This document shows, piece by piece, positions 20,014 through 32,341 of a stretch of DNA of 64,000 nucleotides (the stretch's first letter is position 1; every line of letters begins with the position of its first letter). The stretch is taken from assembly GCF_001039355.2 (NCBI RefSeq), contig NW_019775857.1, positions 734,189-798,188 on the forward strand, given 5' to 3'. Both the position numbers and the translations under genes were made by a program. The notes beneath the pieces are model-generated. The model saw only the letters and a list, made by a program, of their open reading frames with translations, was not told the origin of the DNA and did no database searches. The DNA comes from Lingula anatina (taxonomy: Eukaryota; Brachiopoda; Lingulata; Lingulida; Lingulidae).

Positions 20014-23000
20014 TCATGTTAATAAATCATTCTGTGTGGAAGAGTCATTTTGCTCTTGTCGAGAAGTAGAAGCAATATTCAATATCTTTTCTGCAGCAGA
20101 AGCCTGCTCTGCTCGTAATCGTTTGTAAGGACATTTGAAACATGTGACAAGGAAAATGGCTCCTACTGCAGCTACACAACACAGGAAAATATCAGGATCT
20201 GGAAATATTGAGAAAATATATAGATTACTATATGCTAATTTGAAACACAGAATAGTAAGGAGGCTATTTCATGGCAATTAACATGGCTTATTTCTATACA
20301 TTTACACAACTAGGAGTCTACAAAAAGGCTGGCAGATTCTGGAATCTAGTATTAGGATCCAATAACAACATATTTCACTCACAGGTATAATCCATTGGTG
20401 GGGTAGGTTCAACTTTACTGACTTTGCAGGCTTGTAAATTATTTACTGGCAACTCCACTGCTATAACCTCCATAACAAGGACAAATATTATACCCTGTAT
20501 CTGCCTAAATAAAATAAATATGACATATTTATGTTATCATAGTTATTCTAAAAATCACATCTTCATTCATTATGACATTTTTAAAAGTAAATCATTAAAT
20601 TTTTTTACATGAAATGTTTACTTCTCATGTTAATGCGTTATTACACAAAGAAAAGTTTGTGACTTCTGCAGCTACTCAAGACCATCTTTCCAGCTGTTTC
20701 TTATTTTATTCTGTGAACTTTTTACTTCTGTGGCAGGTATCAATTAGTTAAATAGAATTCAAGAAAAAGTTTGAAATAAGCATAATCAATGCAAAACAGT
20801 AAAGCAATACAAATGGTATACATTAGATGTGTGCATTCAGCCCTTACCCTGAAATTAACAGAAAGCCTGCACTGGTAGCTTCTGCCACAGGAAATGTTGT
20901 CTCAACAGCCAGTTCCAGACATACAGGGTACAGGGCAAACCCAAATATTCCAAACAATGCTATAGAAATTCCAATCCAGACAGGTATGTCATACATTCTT
21001 GCTGTCTGCAACATTGTAAAAAGAAATTTTAAGAAACCCACCTTCAAAAGGTAGTACTCAATATTTTGGCATATTCATGCCATTAAAGTTTGTTTTGAAA
21101 TTTAATAACTTCATTTATCTGAAAAAATTCTGTTATATCATGATACGCAATCATAAAATTTAAACATCTGTAATCTTTATACAAGAGTAAAATTAAAAGA
21201 GTATAATTTGTCATACATTGAAATTATTCTACAAGCTGACAGCAAAGACAAAGTAATCATCATGTGCCTAGGGTGCATCAACAGTACTTTTTTTCTTACC
21301 AATGAAAATGCTACACAGGCTGCAGCTGCCATACAAAAACAGAATTTGGCCACCTCCTCAAATTTTTTGGTCTTGTCTACAAATAAGCTGAAGCCTGCAG
21401 CTCCTATAATACCACAGCCTATGAGGAGTGCCCCACAGATACCAGCAAAGTTCTAGAGAAGAAAATTCTTCGTAGAATCCACCTCTAATAGTTTACACCA
21501 GTTTCTGACTTTACAATACTTTTTTCATTATATGATACATGGTATGATATAATCAAACTTTTTTTTTTGGCTATACATCTTAAGACAGTTTTTAATGCAT
21601 GACATTGGTCTACTCATAAATCAGTTATGGTAATTCAAAGTTGACTTAAGTTACTAATAAATACTTCTTAAATACACAATGCACTCTCTTGTAAAATCGT
21701 TATTCCTACGCATATCAACTCACATCATCATATCCCCATGGACAGAGGATCTGTTCTATTAATGTGGTCAGTGAGTTGAATAAGCCAAGTCCTGCTCCAA
21801 AACACACAGTCAGCACCCAGTATTGCTTGTTCTTGGCAATCTGACATAACCAAAATATAAATAATAATCTATTTTCTTCTATCTCTACCACTGCTAAGAG
21901 ATAACTGATATCCTTTACAGTAAATATCAACAGCTTAACAAATTACTATAAACAGTTTGAAATATCAATCCCAAGATGTGTCATTTTGTATAAAGCTAAG
22001 TTCTTTTATTTGTAATAACTGACAATATTTTATGTAATTTTATCTGGCATATGAATATTACAATTCATAACCAAACCTGCTTCAGTCCAAGAAGGAAAGG
22101 TTCAGATTCTCTCTCAGCACTGGCAGTTGGAGGAGTGGGAGGTGTAGAGCTCCACACACCAAATGTTGCCATGACTACAGCTACTAATGCTGGACCTAAG
22201 AAAACTAAATGCTGAGGGAAGAAAGTTTTAATTTAATATACAGGACAAATGCTTGTTTGAATATTAACAATATCAGATTTAATCACATCCAGTACTGTTC
22301 TCATAATATTGTGCGCATATAATGCACTTATACTGACAGCAAACTTTGAACATCCAAGGCACTGAAACATCTACTTTAATTGCAAAGGCCAGTGATAAAA
22401 CCACGTAAAGATTATGATATAAAGAAAATTACTTAAACATGACCTGTTAATTAATCCTATAACTTGAAATGATAAAGATATTACCTAACACAAATTTTCA
22501 AAAAGATTCTAACTGTATTGGTTTTTTTGCACCTACCATTGTTAAAAATCCACTACTTCCCTGTATCACAGGAGACAACACATTGGCAACAAGAATACCT
22601 AGAGGGTTAGCTGGAACAAATCAAAAAGCTGTAAGTAAACTTTAGTCAATAAAATATGTGGTGCTTAAGTTGATTTATAAGGCATTAAAAGACATGTTAT
22701 TTTAAATCATTATCCTTTTAAATGAAAAGATAATTATATTAGCTCACACAATTTCCAAAATTTAAACCAAACTGTTAAAAAAGTCCATTTCAATTAAAGG
22801 AACAAATCACCATACCCCTTCCAGCAAATCTAACATCTTTTTCTTTTTTTCCTAATCTGGCAACATAACCAAAGCAAAGATACTGTTAGTGTAAAAAAAC
22901 AAAGTATTTTATTTTTAAATGAATAAATCAAAACTCACACATAGAGGCAATCATATTAGCAATGGCTCTTTGGTCATCTCTAAACCATAGTGCTGCTAGT

Positions 23001-24890
23001 TTTGTTGGAGCAAAGAGTACAAATGACTGGGAACAAGCTGCTACAGCCTGCCCACCCATCAGGACAGGAAATCTGAACTTTTGATCCACCATGCTGATGC
23101 TGCTCACCACTCTGAGAGCTGCCCCTATACAGTTGATCCATGCTCCCAAGATAATCTAATAAACAAATAATTTTCTTGTCACAAATTGTGAATGATTTTC
23201 TATTTAAAACATGATTTTATCAGCAATATTATGAAGATAATATTGCATGGAAGTAAGTAGTCTAGCTATCATAACTATTATTAATATTTACTCAGTGGCT
23301 GAATGACATTAAATCTGATATTTTTGGACAATTCAAACTGAAAATCTGTTATTACATTTTGTGATAATAAGGTGACAAATGTACAAAACTAAACCACAAT
23401 CTAATCAAAACAGCTTACTAACAAACAAAAGGAATACAATTTGGAAGTAAAAGTTAATTCAATCCTTCAGCAGTAATGTTACTATCTTTAAAATCAGTTA
23501 TACCCCAGCTCTTAGTCCAAGAGTATCCAATAACCATGTGGCACTTAGTCCAAAGGGTATGCTGGCCACAAGGTAAACCAGTGATAGCCAGTTCACGCCA
23601 TTTAGACTAGTTTGATAGTATGTAGCAGTCTCATCAGCTATGGGTGAATACGTGATCCATATCTAGAATAACAAAAGAAAGACTGAGGTAAAAAAATCTA
23701 AACAATTTTAACTTTTATAATCATAAAATGGATTTGATAAAATCTACTAAATCATAAAATGATGGACATTACTTTCAACCCCAATCTCACCATGTGCGGG
23801 TTTGGCACATCTAAACAAAGGATTCCGATTCTTATCATACACTTTGTAATTCATAGGCCAATTGCCAGAAAATAAAATTTGATGAGGAAAAGCAATTTCT
23901 ACAGGGAGAAGTAAGATGGGGCATTGGGACCTTAATTGAGCATTCTGCCCAAACCAACCTTATCATAAAAATAAAGTCTGGGAAAATTCAGACAGCCTGG
24001 TGATAATATACATATCTATGTTTGTTCCAGGACCATACTTATAATAACTCCCTTCAAGTCCAGTACTTAGCATACCAGTATACAGCATGTACTATTTATT
24101 GGGAGCAATACCAGTAATCCAGTATCTGGTGCTATGAACTCCCCAAGGCTCCACATAGGCCAGTTGTATATTATATACTACATAGAAATTATCAGTAATT
24201 TGCTAGCATTCTACTTTCGCAACTTCTGAATGTCACTGTGCACTGCGGTAAATGTACATGTTTATGTCATGCCAAAACACTGTATATACTTGGTACATGT
24301 ACATCTTGTGGTTCATTGTTGGGATTAACAAGAATGGAAAATACTGTAACACGTTTTGAGTTAGTTCAGCAAAGTCCTATTTCAAAACATAAATGAAATT
24401 AACCTGGAAATAATTGTGAAAATGAGCTTGGGAAAGATTTAAATGTCACACTCGCCAAACATGCAGTCTTGTTAATACTGGCTTAACACTGAAAAAAAGT
24501 CATCAAAATTATACCATTTACCCCAGTGGTTTTAGTTCTCTCAAATTTTGTTTTTAACCTCGATATTTTAAAGGCACCACATAGATTAGTTTAGAAAAGA
24601 TATTGACAATCAAGACTCATTAGGGGGAGGGATACTGCAAAAGTGCCGATTTATCTCGTTTAATTTAGCAATTTAAAACCACGCATTTGTATTGACAAAG
24701 TGCAACCACATGAACATTAGTCATAATTTGCAAAAATAACTATCATTACCATTGCATTTGATATGTTTAGCAGACAAACAACCACCAGCATAAACCATCT
24801 TCTAGTATAAACTTTGTACTCAGTCCTATCCGAAGAACTGCTGCTGAGGAGGGGTTGTCGCTCCCCCTCCCCTCTTTCCTCTTCCAACAT
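20014..24890 (-). CDS. SLC49A3: SLC49A3 (MFSD7)-like major facilitator transporter
   Basis: Ten exons in consistent phase: 24890-24750, 23662-23504, 23155-22939, 22610-22537, 22211-22077, 21840-21724, 21452-21300, 21005-20848, 20504-20383 and 20198-20014, giving 486 residues. The acidic, Ser-rich N terminus (MLEEERGEGERQPLLSSS) leads into TRRWFMLVVVCLLNISNAM. Diagnostic blocks match vertebrate SLC49A3: NWLSLVYLVASIPFG, LLDTLGLRAG, FPVLMGGQAVAAC, FAPTKLAALWFRDDQRA, SNPLGILVANVLSPV, LIEQILCPWGY and CLELAVETTFPVAEATSAGF. The last exon ends in a basic and then polar cytoplasmic tail. The family is a multipass MFS membrane carrier related to FLVCR heme/choline transporters; the substrate of SLC49A3 itself is poorly defined. 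It is head-to-head with MRPL35, with 256 bp between ATGs, and convergent with the deltex-like gene. Confidence 0.92.
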
Positions 24891-25146
24891 GATTCTAAAA
24901 TATGGGTCAGGTCAAATTTCATGGTCAAGGTCGATTAAATTCAAAATAATGAACCACGATGACAGTTTCGGTTTCCTTGCATTTGAGATACGTAATGATA
25001 GTTTAAATTGCTTGAATTTCGTTTAGACAAAATGTATTATTTTGCTTTGAGCTGAAACCGCACAATGTGTCTTAAAGTTTGTTACTGAGCTTAAAACTGG
25101 CACGATTTTTCCGCCTTTCGGCCTAACTCTTGTTAGAGAAATAAAA
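24891..25146. promoter_or_regulatory. shared bidirectional promoter, SLC49A3-like / MRPL35
   Basis: Only 256 bp separate the two divergent ATGs, so both core promoters and 5' UTRs lie here. GGTCAGGTCA (24905-24914) and GGTCAAGGTC (24923-24932) resemble nuclear-receptor / ERR half-sites. No TATA box is placed suitably for either gene. Promoter function is inferred from geometry. Confidence 0.6.
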
Positions 25147-25628
25147 ATGGCTGCCTCCATGAAGAGCCTGATTTCGGGTCAGTAATTATTTCGGTTTGTT
25201 CTATTTAAAGGTTAGCTTGTATTCTGTGAAGAGGACAGTTAGAATTTGATGCAGGGGAAGTTTCAAACACCATGGAAGCTATTGATGTTTTCTTATTGTC
25301 TATGATAGACACATAATGTTTTAATTTTTATTCTGCTGGTCTCTTTTTTTATGTACTAAAATAACTAAATTGAAAGATACAGGTGCGCGTAAATATAAAA
25401 TGACAGTAAGCTAGCCACTTAGCTTGTCAGGAGCTCTCAAATTTTTGCCCACCCCTTGCACCTCCCCAAGTCGCCTACTGTTGAAAAGCCTGTTTGCCAT
25501 TAATTATGCTGTGAATAAGGTAGTTTTCATCTGCTCATTTACCAATGCATTAACACACCTATTCATGTCTTCAATAAGTGTACAATTTCATGGTGGCATA
25601 AATATGCATGCTAGCTTTTGGAATGTGC

Positions 25629-25666
<38 letters not shown>

Positions 25667-27210
25667 AATAATCTTTATTGGAGAATGGCAACCCGAAGGT
25701 TGAAGTTATACAATTACATATATATATATGTGAATATTTAAGTCAAGGAAGCCTGGTCATTTTTGCACTGGTGCACTCCTTAGACGGTCTCACCTCCCTG
25801 GGGAGCATACAGCTCGGCTGCCATATTAGGCGCTCATAGCTAATATAACATTTCTGCACTGCCTGACCAGGCCCCTGCTTCAACCCCTTAGTGCTGAGTG
25901 CCAAGCGGAGAGACAGCAGGTACCATTTATGAAGGACTGGTATGTCCCCGGACGGGATTTGAACCCACGTCCTCCCGCTCCGGAGGCAGACACTCTAACC
26001 ACAAGGCCATCCGCCACTTTTATGAAATAGTTTGTTTATAAGCATGAACATTTGTTTGTTGCCATGAAAGTGTATAAGTTTTACTTTGTCTCATCCCTGT
26101 TTGCCTCTGACCAGTCAGCATTGAGCAAAGTATTTTTAATTAATGCAACATTTCTTTTTTTTATTTTACTCATATTTATTATTTATTTTAACAAATATTT
26201 ATTACATTTAACTTCTTATGTTATAGTTAACTTTTTATAACATTTTAGGAATGAAAAACATTGGTATGAAGATATTTTCCTCACCTGGTAATTGTTTGCC
26301 AACATATGCACAGATGAGGATAGCAGGAAATTACACAAGTCAGTGCATGCAGCAGTTGAGAACTTTTTCATTCACCAGTAATAAGCAAATAATAAAAAAG
26401 TAAGTACATTTCCAGTACTTTGCTCTGGCAAAATATTTAACCATAAACCTGGTTGAGGTTAAGGACTTTTTCATTTACCAGTAATAAGCAAATTATAAAA
26501 AGTAAGAACATTTCCAGTACTTTTTTTCTGGCCAGATATTAAACATAAATGATTTCAGATTTTATTCAAATCATCACAGACGGAGTTCCGATCAATGATT
26601 AATTAACCAATTTTAATGAAATTTTGCTAAAATTTTTAAGTGATTACCTACAGGACATGTAATAATCCATATCTCAATTCGAAAAATTATAAAAAAAATA
26701 TTTTGAGTGTTATATACAAGAAATAAAAAAATTCTATCTGTATTGCAAATGTTCACATTTTTCAAGTCCTGGTCCCTACATATCCTATATCAGTGATACC
26801 TGGATTGTTGGTTCAAGTACTGAACATTACTTTTTTTCTTTTACAGACCTTTACTTCAGCCTCAGATTCCCATAATGGAAAGCTGTCGAACCAAAACCAT
26901 TATTGACAGGAGGCGAGGTAGAGCTCATGGAGTTAAAGCTGTCAGAGACAGATTCTTTCGCTTAGAAAATGGTTTGTGGATCCGCACCATGGCAGGAAAG
27001 CATCGGAAACTTTGGGCTAAGTCAGAACGTAGAAAGTTCAGGCTGCGTCAGCATGTTTTTTGTAATAAAACTCAGTGTAAATTACTGGACAAAATGGCTG
27101 GACCATATTATGCAAAGAAAAGATATTTCCCAGAAGATCCATATGGGCCATATCAAAAACGCTATGGAATGAGTCACATATTTTATGAACCTCCAAAGTT
27201 CCTTCCATGA
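25147..27210 (+). CDS. MRPL35: mitochondrial large-subunit ribosomal protein bL35m
   Basis: Three exons, 25147-25177, 26249-26399 and 26847-27210, join in phase to 181 residues. The N terminus (MAASMKSLISGMKNIGMKIF) is basic, hydroxylated and free of acids, as expected for a mitochondrial targeting peptide. The conserved core carries GVKAVRDRFFRLENGLWIR, KLWAKSERRKFRLRQ and FCNKTQCKLLDKM, the bL35m signature. The length is close to the vertebrate protein (about 188). The product is a structural protein of the mitoribosome large subunit. Intron 1 contains a SINE at 25635-26014. Exons 2 and 3 are repeated downstream (28090-29079), so which copy is expressed is open; this copy ends in an assembly N shortly after the stop. 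Confidence 0.92.
25635..26014 (-). mobile_element. tRNA-derived SINE, about 380 bp
   Basis: Read on the minus strand it starts GGCGGATGGCCTTGTGG, has a pol III box A (minus strand 26009-25999) and box B (GGTTCAAATCC, 25965-25955), a unique body, an AATAAAGATTATTATTATA tail and about 26-30 A. The target duplication CACTTTT (25628-25634, 26015-26021) is confirmed by the empty site GCACTTTTATGAA near 27855-27867 in the duplicated copy. It is not a functional tRNA gene. Confidence 0.9.
26371..26545 (+). repeat. tandem duplication of MRPL35 exon 2 end plus donor
   Basis: The last part of exon 2 with its donor and downstream intron (26371-26457) is repeated about 90 bp later (26458-26545) in diverged form, including ACTTTTTCATTTACCAG and a GTAAGA donor. 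The same double structure exists in the second MRPL35 copy, so it predates the larger duplication. Confidence 0.8.
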
Positions 27211-27358
27211 GGTTCTTTTGATTTGTGGGAAAACGTTTTTGGAAATTTAGACACTTCAAGGTACCNAAAAAACTGATTCAACTAGAATAGGCTACACTAA
27301 ACCTTATATTAAACTAACTATTATTTAGGGGGATATGAAAACTGCATCGTCAGTTAAT

Positions 27359-27730
27359 CTAGGTTTTATTCAGCATGGATGCAATTTTCATATCCCTAGC
27401 TTTAAAACAATCATAAAGAAAATTAGTTGTGCATTTTGCAATATCAAAATCATTACATTGCAGTACGGTAATAAAAAGGTCACTGATGGACTCTGGGCCT
27501 GCACTGCCCAGTATATCTTTAACCTGGTTAAGGAAAATGGCTCTTAGTGGAGCATAGGAGGGGCATATCATCATAAAATGGAACTCATCTTCAACTGACC
27601 CCATGTTGCACACCGTGCATAGCCTTTTCTCTATGGGTATTTTAGGATTCATGTGTCTCCCCTTTTCAATTGCCAAATTGTGGGCACTTATCCTGAATTT
27701 GCAAAGGAATGTAGATTTGGGTTTGTGGAT
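27359..27730 (-). mobile_element. non-LTR retrotransposon (LINE) C-terminal remnant
   Basis: The minus-strand frame carries FRISAHNLAIEKGRHMNPK, then RLCTVCN, DEFHFMMICP and SYAPLR, the Cys/His motif found at the end of invertebrate LINE reverse-transcriptase polyproteins. Only the last 120 or so residues remain, so it is a 5'-truncated copy. It lies between the two MRPL35 copies. Confidence 0.75.
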
Positions 27731-28089
27731 TATTTGTATATTTCTCTTTTAAAATCTTTAACACACCTATTCATGCATTAACACACCTATTCATGTCTTC
27801 AATAAGTGTACAATTTCATGGTGGCATAAATATGCATGCTAGCTTTTGGAATGTGCACTTTTATGAAGTAGTTTGTTTATAAGCATGAATATTTGTTTGT
27901 TGCCATGAAAGTGTATAAGTTTTACTTTTTCTCATCCCTGTTTACCTCTGACCAGTCAGCATTGAGCAAAGTATTATTAATTAATGCAACATTTCTTTTT
28001 TTTATTTTACTCATATTTATTATTTATTTTAACAAATATTTATTACATTTAACTTCTTATGTTATAGTTAACTTTTTATAACATTTTAG

Positions 28090-29079
28090 GAATGAAAAAC
28101 ATTGGTATGAAGATATTTTCCTCACCTGGTAATTGTTTGCCAACATATGCACAGATGAGGATAGCAGGAAATTACACAAGTCAGTGCATGCAGCAGTTGA
28201 GAACTTTTTCATTCACCAGTAATAAGCAAATAATAAAAAAGTAAGTACATTTCCAGTACTTTGCTCTGGCAAAATATTTAACCATAAACCTGGTTGAGGT
28301 TAAGGACTTTTTCATTTACCAGTAATAAGCAAATTATAAAAAGTAAGAACATTTCCAGTACTTTTTTTCTGGCCAGATATTAAACATAAATGATTTCAGA
28401 TTTTATTCAAATCTTCACAGACTGAGTTCCGATCAATGATTAATTAACCAATTTTAATGAAATTTTGCTAAAATTTTTAAGTGATTACCTACAGGACATG
28501 TAATAATCCATATCTCAATTTGAAAAATTATTTAAAAAAATTATTTTGAGTGTTTTATACAAGAAATAAAAAAATTCTATCTGTATTGCAAATGTTCACA
28601 TTTTTCAAGTCCTGGTCCCTACATATTCTATATCAATGATANCCCTACATATTCTATATCAGTGATACCTGGATTGTTGGTTCAAGTACTGAACATTACT
28701 TTTTTTCTTTTACAGACCTTTACTTCAGCCTCAGATTCCCATAATGGAAAGCTGTCGAACCAAAACCATTATTGACAGGAGGCGAGGTAGAGCTCATGGA
28801 GTTAAAGCTGTCAGAGACAGATTCTTTCGCTTAGAAAATGGTTTGTGGATCCGCACCATGGCAGGAAAGCATCGGAAACTTTGGGCTAAGTCAGAACGTA
28901 GAAAGTTCAGGCTGCGTCAGCATGTTTTTTGTAATAAAACTCAGTGTAAATTACTGGACAAAATGGCTGGACCATATTATGCAAAGAAAAGATATTTCCC
29001 AGAAGATCCATATGGGCCATATCAAAAACGCTATGGAATGAGTCACATATTTTATGAACCTCCAAAGTTTCTTCCATGA
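28090..29079 (+). CDS. second copy of MRPL35 exons 2 and 3 (no exon 1)
   Basis: Exons 28090-28240 and 28716-29079 reproduce MRPL35 exons 2 and 3 with intact splice sites and frame; the exon-3 protein sequence is identical, with one synonymous change seen near the end (ttc to ttt). No second copy of the 25147 start exon is present. The copy could be an alternative 3' exon set spliced to exon 1, a silent partial duplicate, or the other allele placed in tandem by the assembler. It alone is followed by a good polyA signal (29321-29326). An N with a locally repeated flank interrupts its intron at 28642. Confidence 0.6.
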
Positions 29080-29320
29080 GGTTCTTTTGATTTGTGTGAA
29101 AACGTTTTTTGGAAATTTAGACACTTCAAGGTACCATTAGACTTTGTGTCATTAGAATGAAACTGTTTCATTTAAATATAATTTGCTTATAATGTTTCTG
29201 GATGCATTTTTTAATACAGACCTTAGTTCTGACAAACAGTCTAATGTATAGAGAGTTGTTTATTACTCTAAGTTCTATTAGCAGATTGGTTGATTCATTA
29301 TGAGACAAGAGACTGGGGTG

Positions 29321-29326
29321 AATAAA
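29321..29326 (+). terminator. polyadenylation signal AATAAA
   Basis: Canonical hexamer about 240 bp after the stop codon of the second MRPL35 copy; no such signal follows the first copy before the break at N 27266. Confidence 0.5.
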
Positions 29327-32074
29327 TGTTTGTAATGAATGAAAATATTCTTTATATTGAAAGATCAATACAGCATCATCACCAGTTTTCAGTATACACA
29401 GACCTTTGTTATGAATACAAAATGCAGGATATAACTAAAACATAAATGCTATCTTCTGACTGTCAAGCTACCTTTTGCCTCAATAACTAAATGTAGCTAC
29501 TTTTTTCTAGCAGTCTACAATACCAACCCTATCAACAAACATACCAGCAAATGTACCCCTGATTTTTGAACTGAACTGTTATAGTGCATTAGCTTAGTTT
29601 TGATCCAGCATGCAACGATCCACTCTTTAGTGAAATGTTATGCAAAAGGTGGTATCATCAGCAAGTTGAAGTTCACATAGTGTGCCATTGCTATCCTTTC
29701 CAATTTAGTATTGTAAGAAATTTATTTATTTTGCCATAATAAGCTGAATGATATTATAGGGAAATATGAAATACAGGTAAAGTATAGATTATTCTCTTCA
29801 ATTGTTTTTCCATTTTTTCGTATTGATTATAAATTATAACCATTATCATGGTCTATTCAATCCTGAAAATAAGGAGAATTTAGTCTACAGTGAGAGGTTG
29901 TTACACCTGTATATGGTGTCAAACATGAACACAGGCTGGACCATATTATGTTTTGCCAAAAACTTTCTCTCATTCCAAGTAGCAGTGAAGCTACTTTCAG
30001 CACTTCAAGCATGAAAATGTGATTTGGTCCAGCTAAAAGTCATGGGACAAGTAGTAGAGAACACACCTGAAAAGATACTAAATTTTTGCTATGGAGTGTT
30101 CAATGCATTGAATATTTTTTTATTTAAAAATTATTTTTATCAAATGCTCTTTTGAACAATGCTAGGCTCTGTCTATGACCAGTAGCATGACTTTTGAAGT
30201 ATGACGTATGGAAAATGATAATAGGATGTATTTTAAACACTGTGCCTGGGACACTCCCATTAAAAAAAATTATATTTATCTTACTTAAGGGCAACAACAG
30301 TTATTATAAAAGGATTTGTGGTGGTTTCTTTATATTTGCCTTTAGACTAGATCTCGAAGTAGATATAGCAGGTGTTGAAGAGAAAAATTCAATGAAGATG
30401 AAAAGGTAAAAAAGCACAAATCAGTTGTGACTGTATAAAAGACCACAAGATTCCATCATTAGCAATAATGGTTTATGTGTATGCATTAATTGTAAATTGT
30501 ACAAAAATGTCTGCCTGATCCTACACATAAAAGTTACAGACAGATTTACATTACATTTTATTCAAATAATGGCCCTTCATTTCCAATTTAAAAGTGTCTC
30601 TGAGATGAGATTATTTCATGTTAAGGGAAGTTTAGATTTTAGATACTGAAATTCACACAATGAAAAGCAATACAGTCATGTGTTTGGCCACCTGCAAAAA
30701 GAAAAAGATTTTTTTCTTATTTTCTTTCAGTCAGGTGGGTTCTTATTTTGGGTAAGATTGAAAAAGGAATCATAGTTTGAATTTATCATTTAAAAGTATC
30801 ATAAAGGTGTAGAGGACTGACATTTCTTTATCAGTGTGATTGGCAATTTAAATTGTCTTTTTTGTAAAAGAATCTCCAGCACAAAAAAGAGCACTGAGTT
30901 TTAAGACCCTTCAAGACAAGACTAATAAATATATTTTTATAATAGTAAAAGGTAAAATTGACCAGGTATTGATAAAGAAAGCCCAATTTAAGTCCATATA
31001 TTGTGGAGTATTTTGCTGTATGAACTTCTTATACATATAAATATGTTTAACTTTTGAATTGATATTATAGTCAATATGCTTTTTCCTGTTGACTTGGTAA
31101 ATGTACATGTCACTTCAGCTGCATGAAAAAATATTCTCAAATTTGCAATTGAAAGGAAATTATCACTCTTGTTATGTAATTGCCTTTTTGTGAATGCATA
31201 ATTCTTGGCACACTTTCAGAAGGAGCAGGACAAGAGCTATTGCGTAGGTTGTGTAATTCCTGCACATCAGTAGGTGGGGTATAAAATCATGTGTGCCATA
31301 AATGTAACAGCGGTGCCGTTATGTCATTATAGTCCAGCTAGGAGCACTTTGTGAAATCATAAAATTGTGTTATTGTTTTTGGATAGTGGGAAAGGTTAGG
31401 CGTGCAATGGCTGTTACAGTTATGCTGTGTTTGTACTTGCCAATGGCTTGTGGCAAACTAGGCACATTATTGCATCTGTATATAGGCGCCATTTGCTAAA
31501 GGCAAGCATATATTTTGCAGTTTTGAAGTTTCTGGCCAAGAGCCTTGATAAGAGCTGATGAGGAATGTTCCAGATTTATCTGTGAATCATATTTTTGCTG
31601 TGTTTTTTTTTTATGACAAGTAAGAAAATGAAATGGAAGTGAGTCCTTGGGAAGGTTTTTATAATTCTCCATAGAATATAAAACTTTATACACATATTCT
31701 GTATGTGATACAGATACTTTTGTGATATGGTTATAAATCAGTAGCTACGGAAAAGAAAATAATTTCATTGCCTTTGCTCTGAACTTCAACATCTACTTAC
31801 TTTATTTGTCAAAACTCACACTACTCTTGGACAAATGAACCCAAGCTGAGACATACGCTCATAATACCAAGGGAAGTGCATATAAATTAGGTCTACGGTT
31901 TTCACAGGAGCAGGTTTCACCAAAGAACTTCAGCCAGAATATTGGGCCAAACTTTAAGTAGTACTTGCAGTAAATATTGGTTTAGCTAAAATATATGCCA
32001 TATCTTTCTTATAATTAAATGCACATGAACTTCTATTTAATTGGACTACTACTTGTATGTCTTGGGTCAAAATA

Positions 32075-32341
32075 GGGGCCAGAATGAGAAGATCCGAGTG
32101 CTAACTGGTCCATGGCCTACATATGGCGGATATACTTGAAAGGAAGACCACTTAATCCTGTAATGGTCTATCCGCCTCTTTTATGCCTCCCCGCGTTGTC
32201 CCTGCAGGGGCACAGTAATCAAATTTTGGCTCAGTTCATGGGGAGGCGTTACAGGATTAAGGGGTCTTCCTTTCATGTAGGTCTTCCATATTTAGGACGT
32301 GGACCAGTTAGCACTCAGCTCTTCTCATTCTGAATGGCCCC
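32075..32341. mobile_element. 267-bp foldback MITE with about 90-bp inverted repeats
   Basis: The left arm starts GGGGCCAGAATGAGAAGA; the right arm, reverse-complemented, starts GGGGCCATTCAGAATGAGAA and continues in parallel (GTGCTAACTGGTCCA, GAAAGGAAGACC, CTTAATCCTGTAA). The outer flanks share TA or ATA, compatible with a TA-type target duplication. Noncoding. Confidence 0.75.

Larger units (their letters stand above)
25547..29133 (+). repeat. tandem segmental duplication around MRPL35 exons 2-3
   Basis: Copy 1 spans about 25547-27265 and copy 2 about 27776-29133; both run from GCATTAACACACCTATTCATG to CACTTCAAGGTACC with very few differences. Copy 1 holds an extra SINE and breaks exactly at the N at 27266. 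At the left edge of copy 2 the motif AACACACCTATTCATG is itself repeated. Between the copies lies about 510 bp including a LINE remnant. Confidence 0.9.

Noticed and set aside
25942-26014. tRNA-like sequence with box A and box B
   Set aside because: It is the 5' head of a SINE with a poly(A) tail and target duplication, not a free tRNA gene.
27359-27676. Separate small minus-strand gene
   Set aside because: The Cys/His motif matches the truncated end of LINE polyproteins; no start, introns or intact domain.
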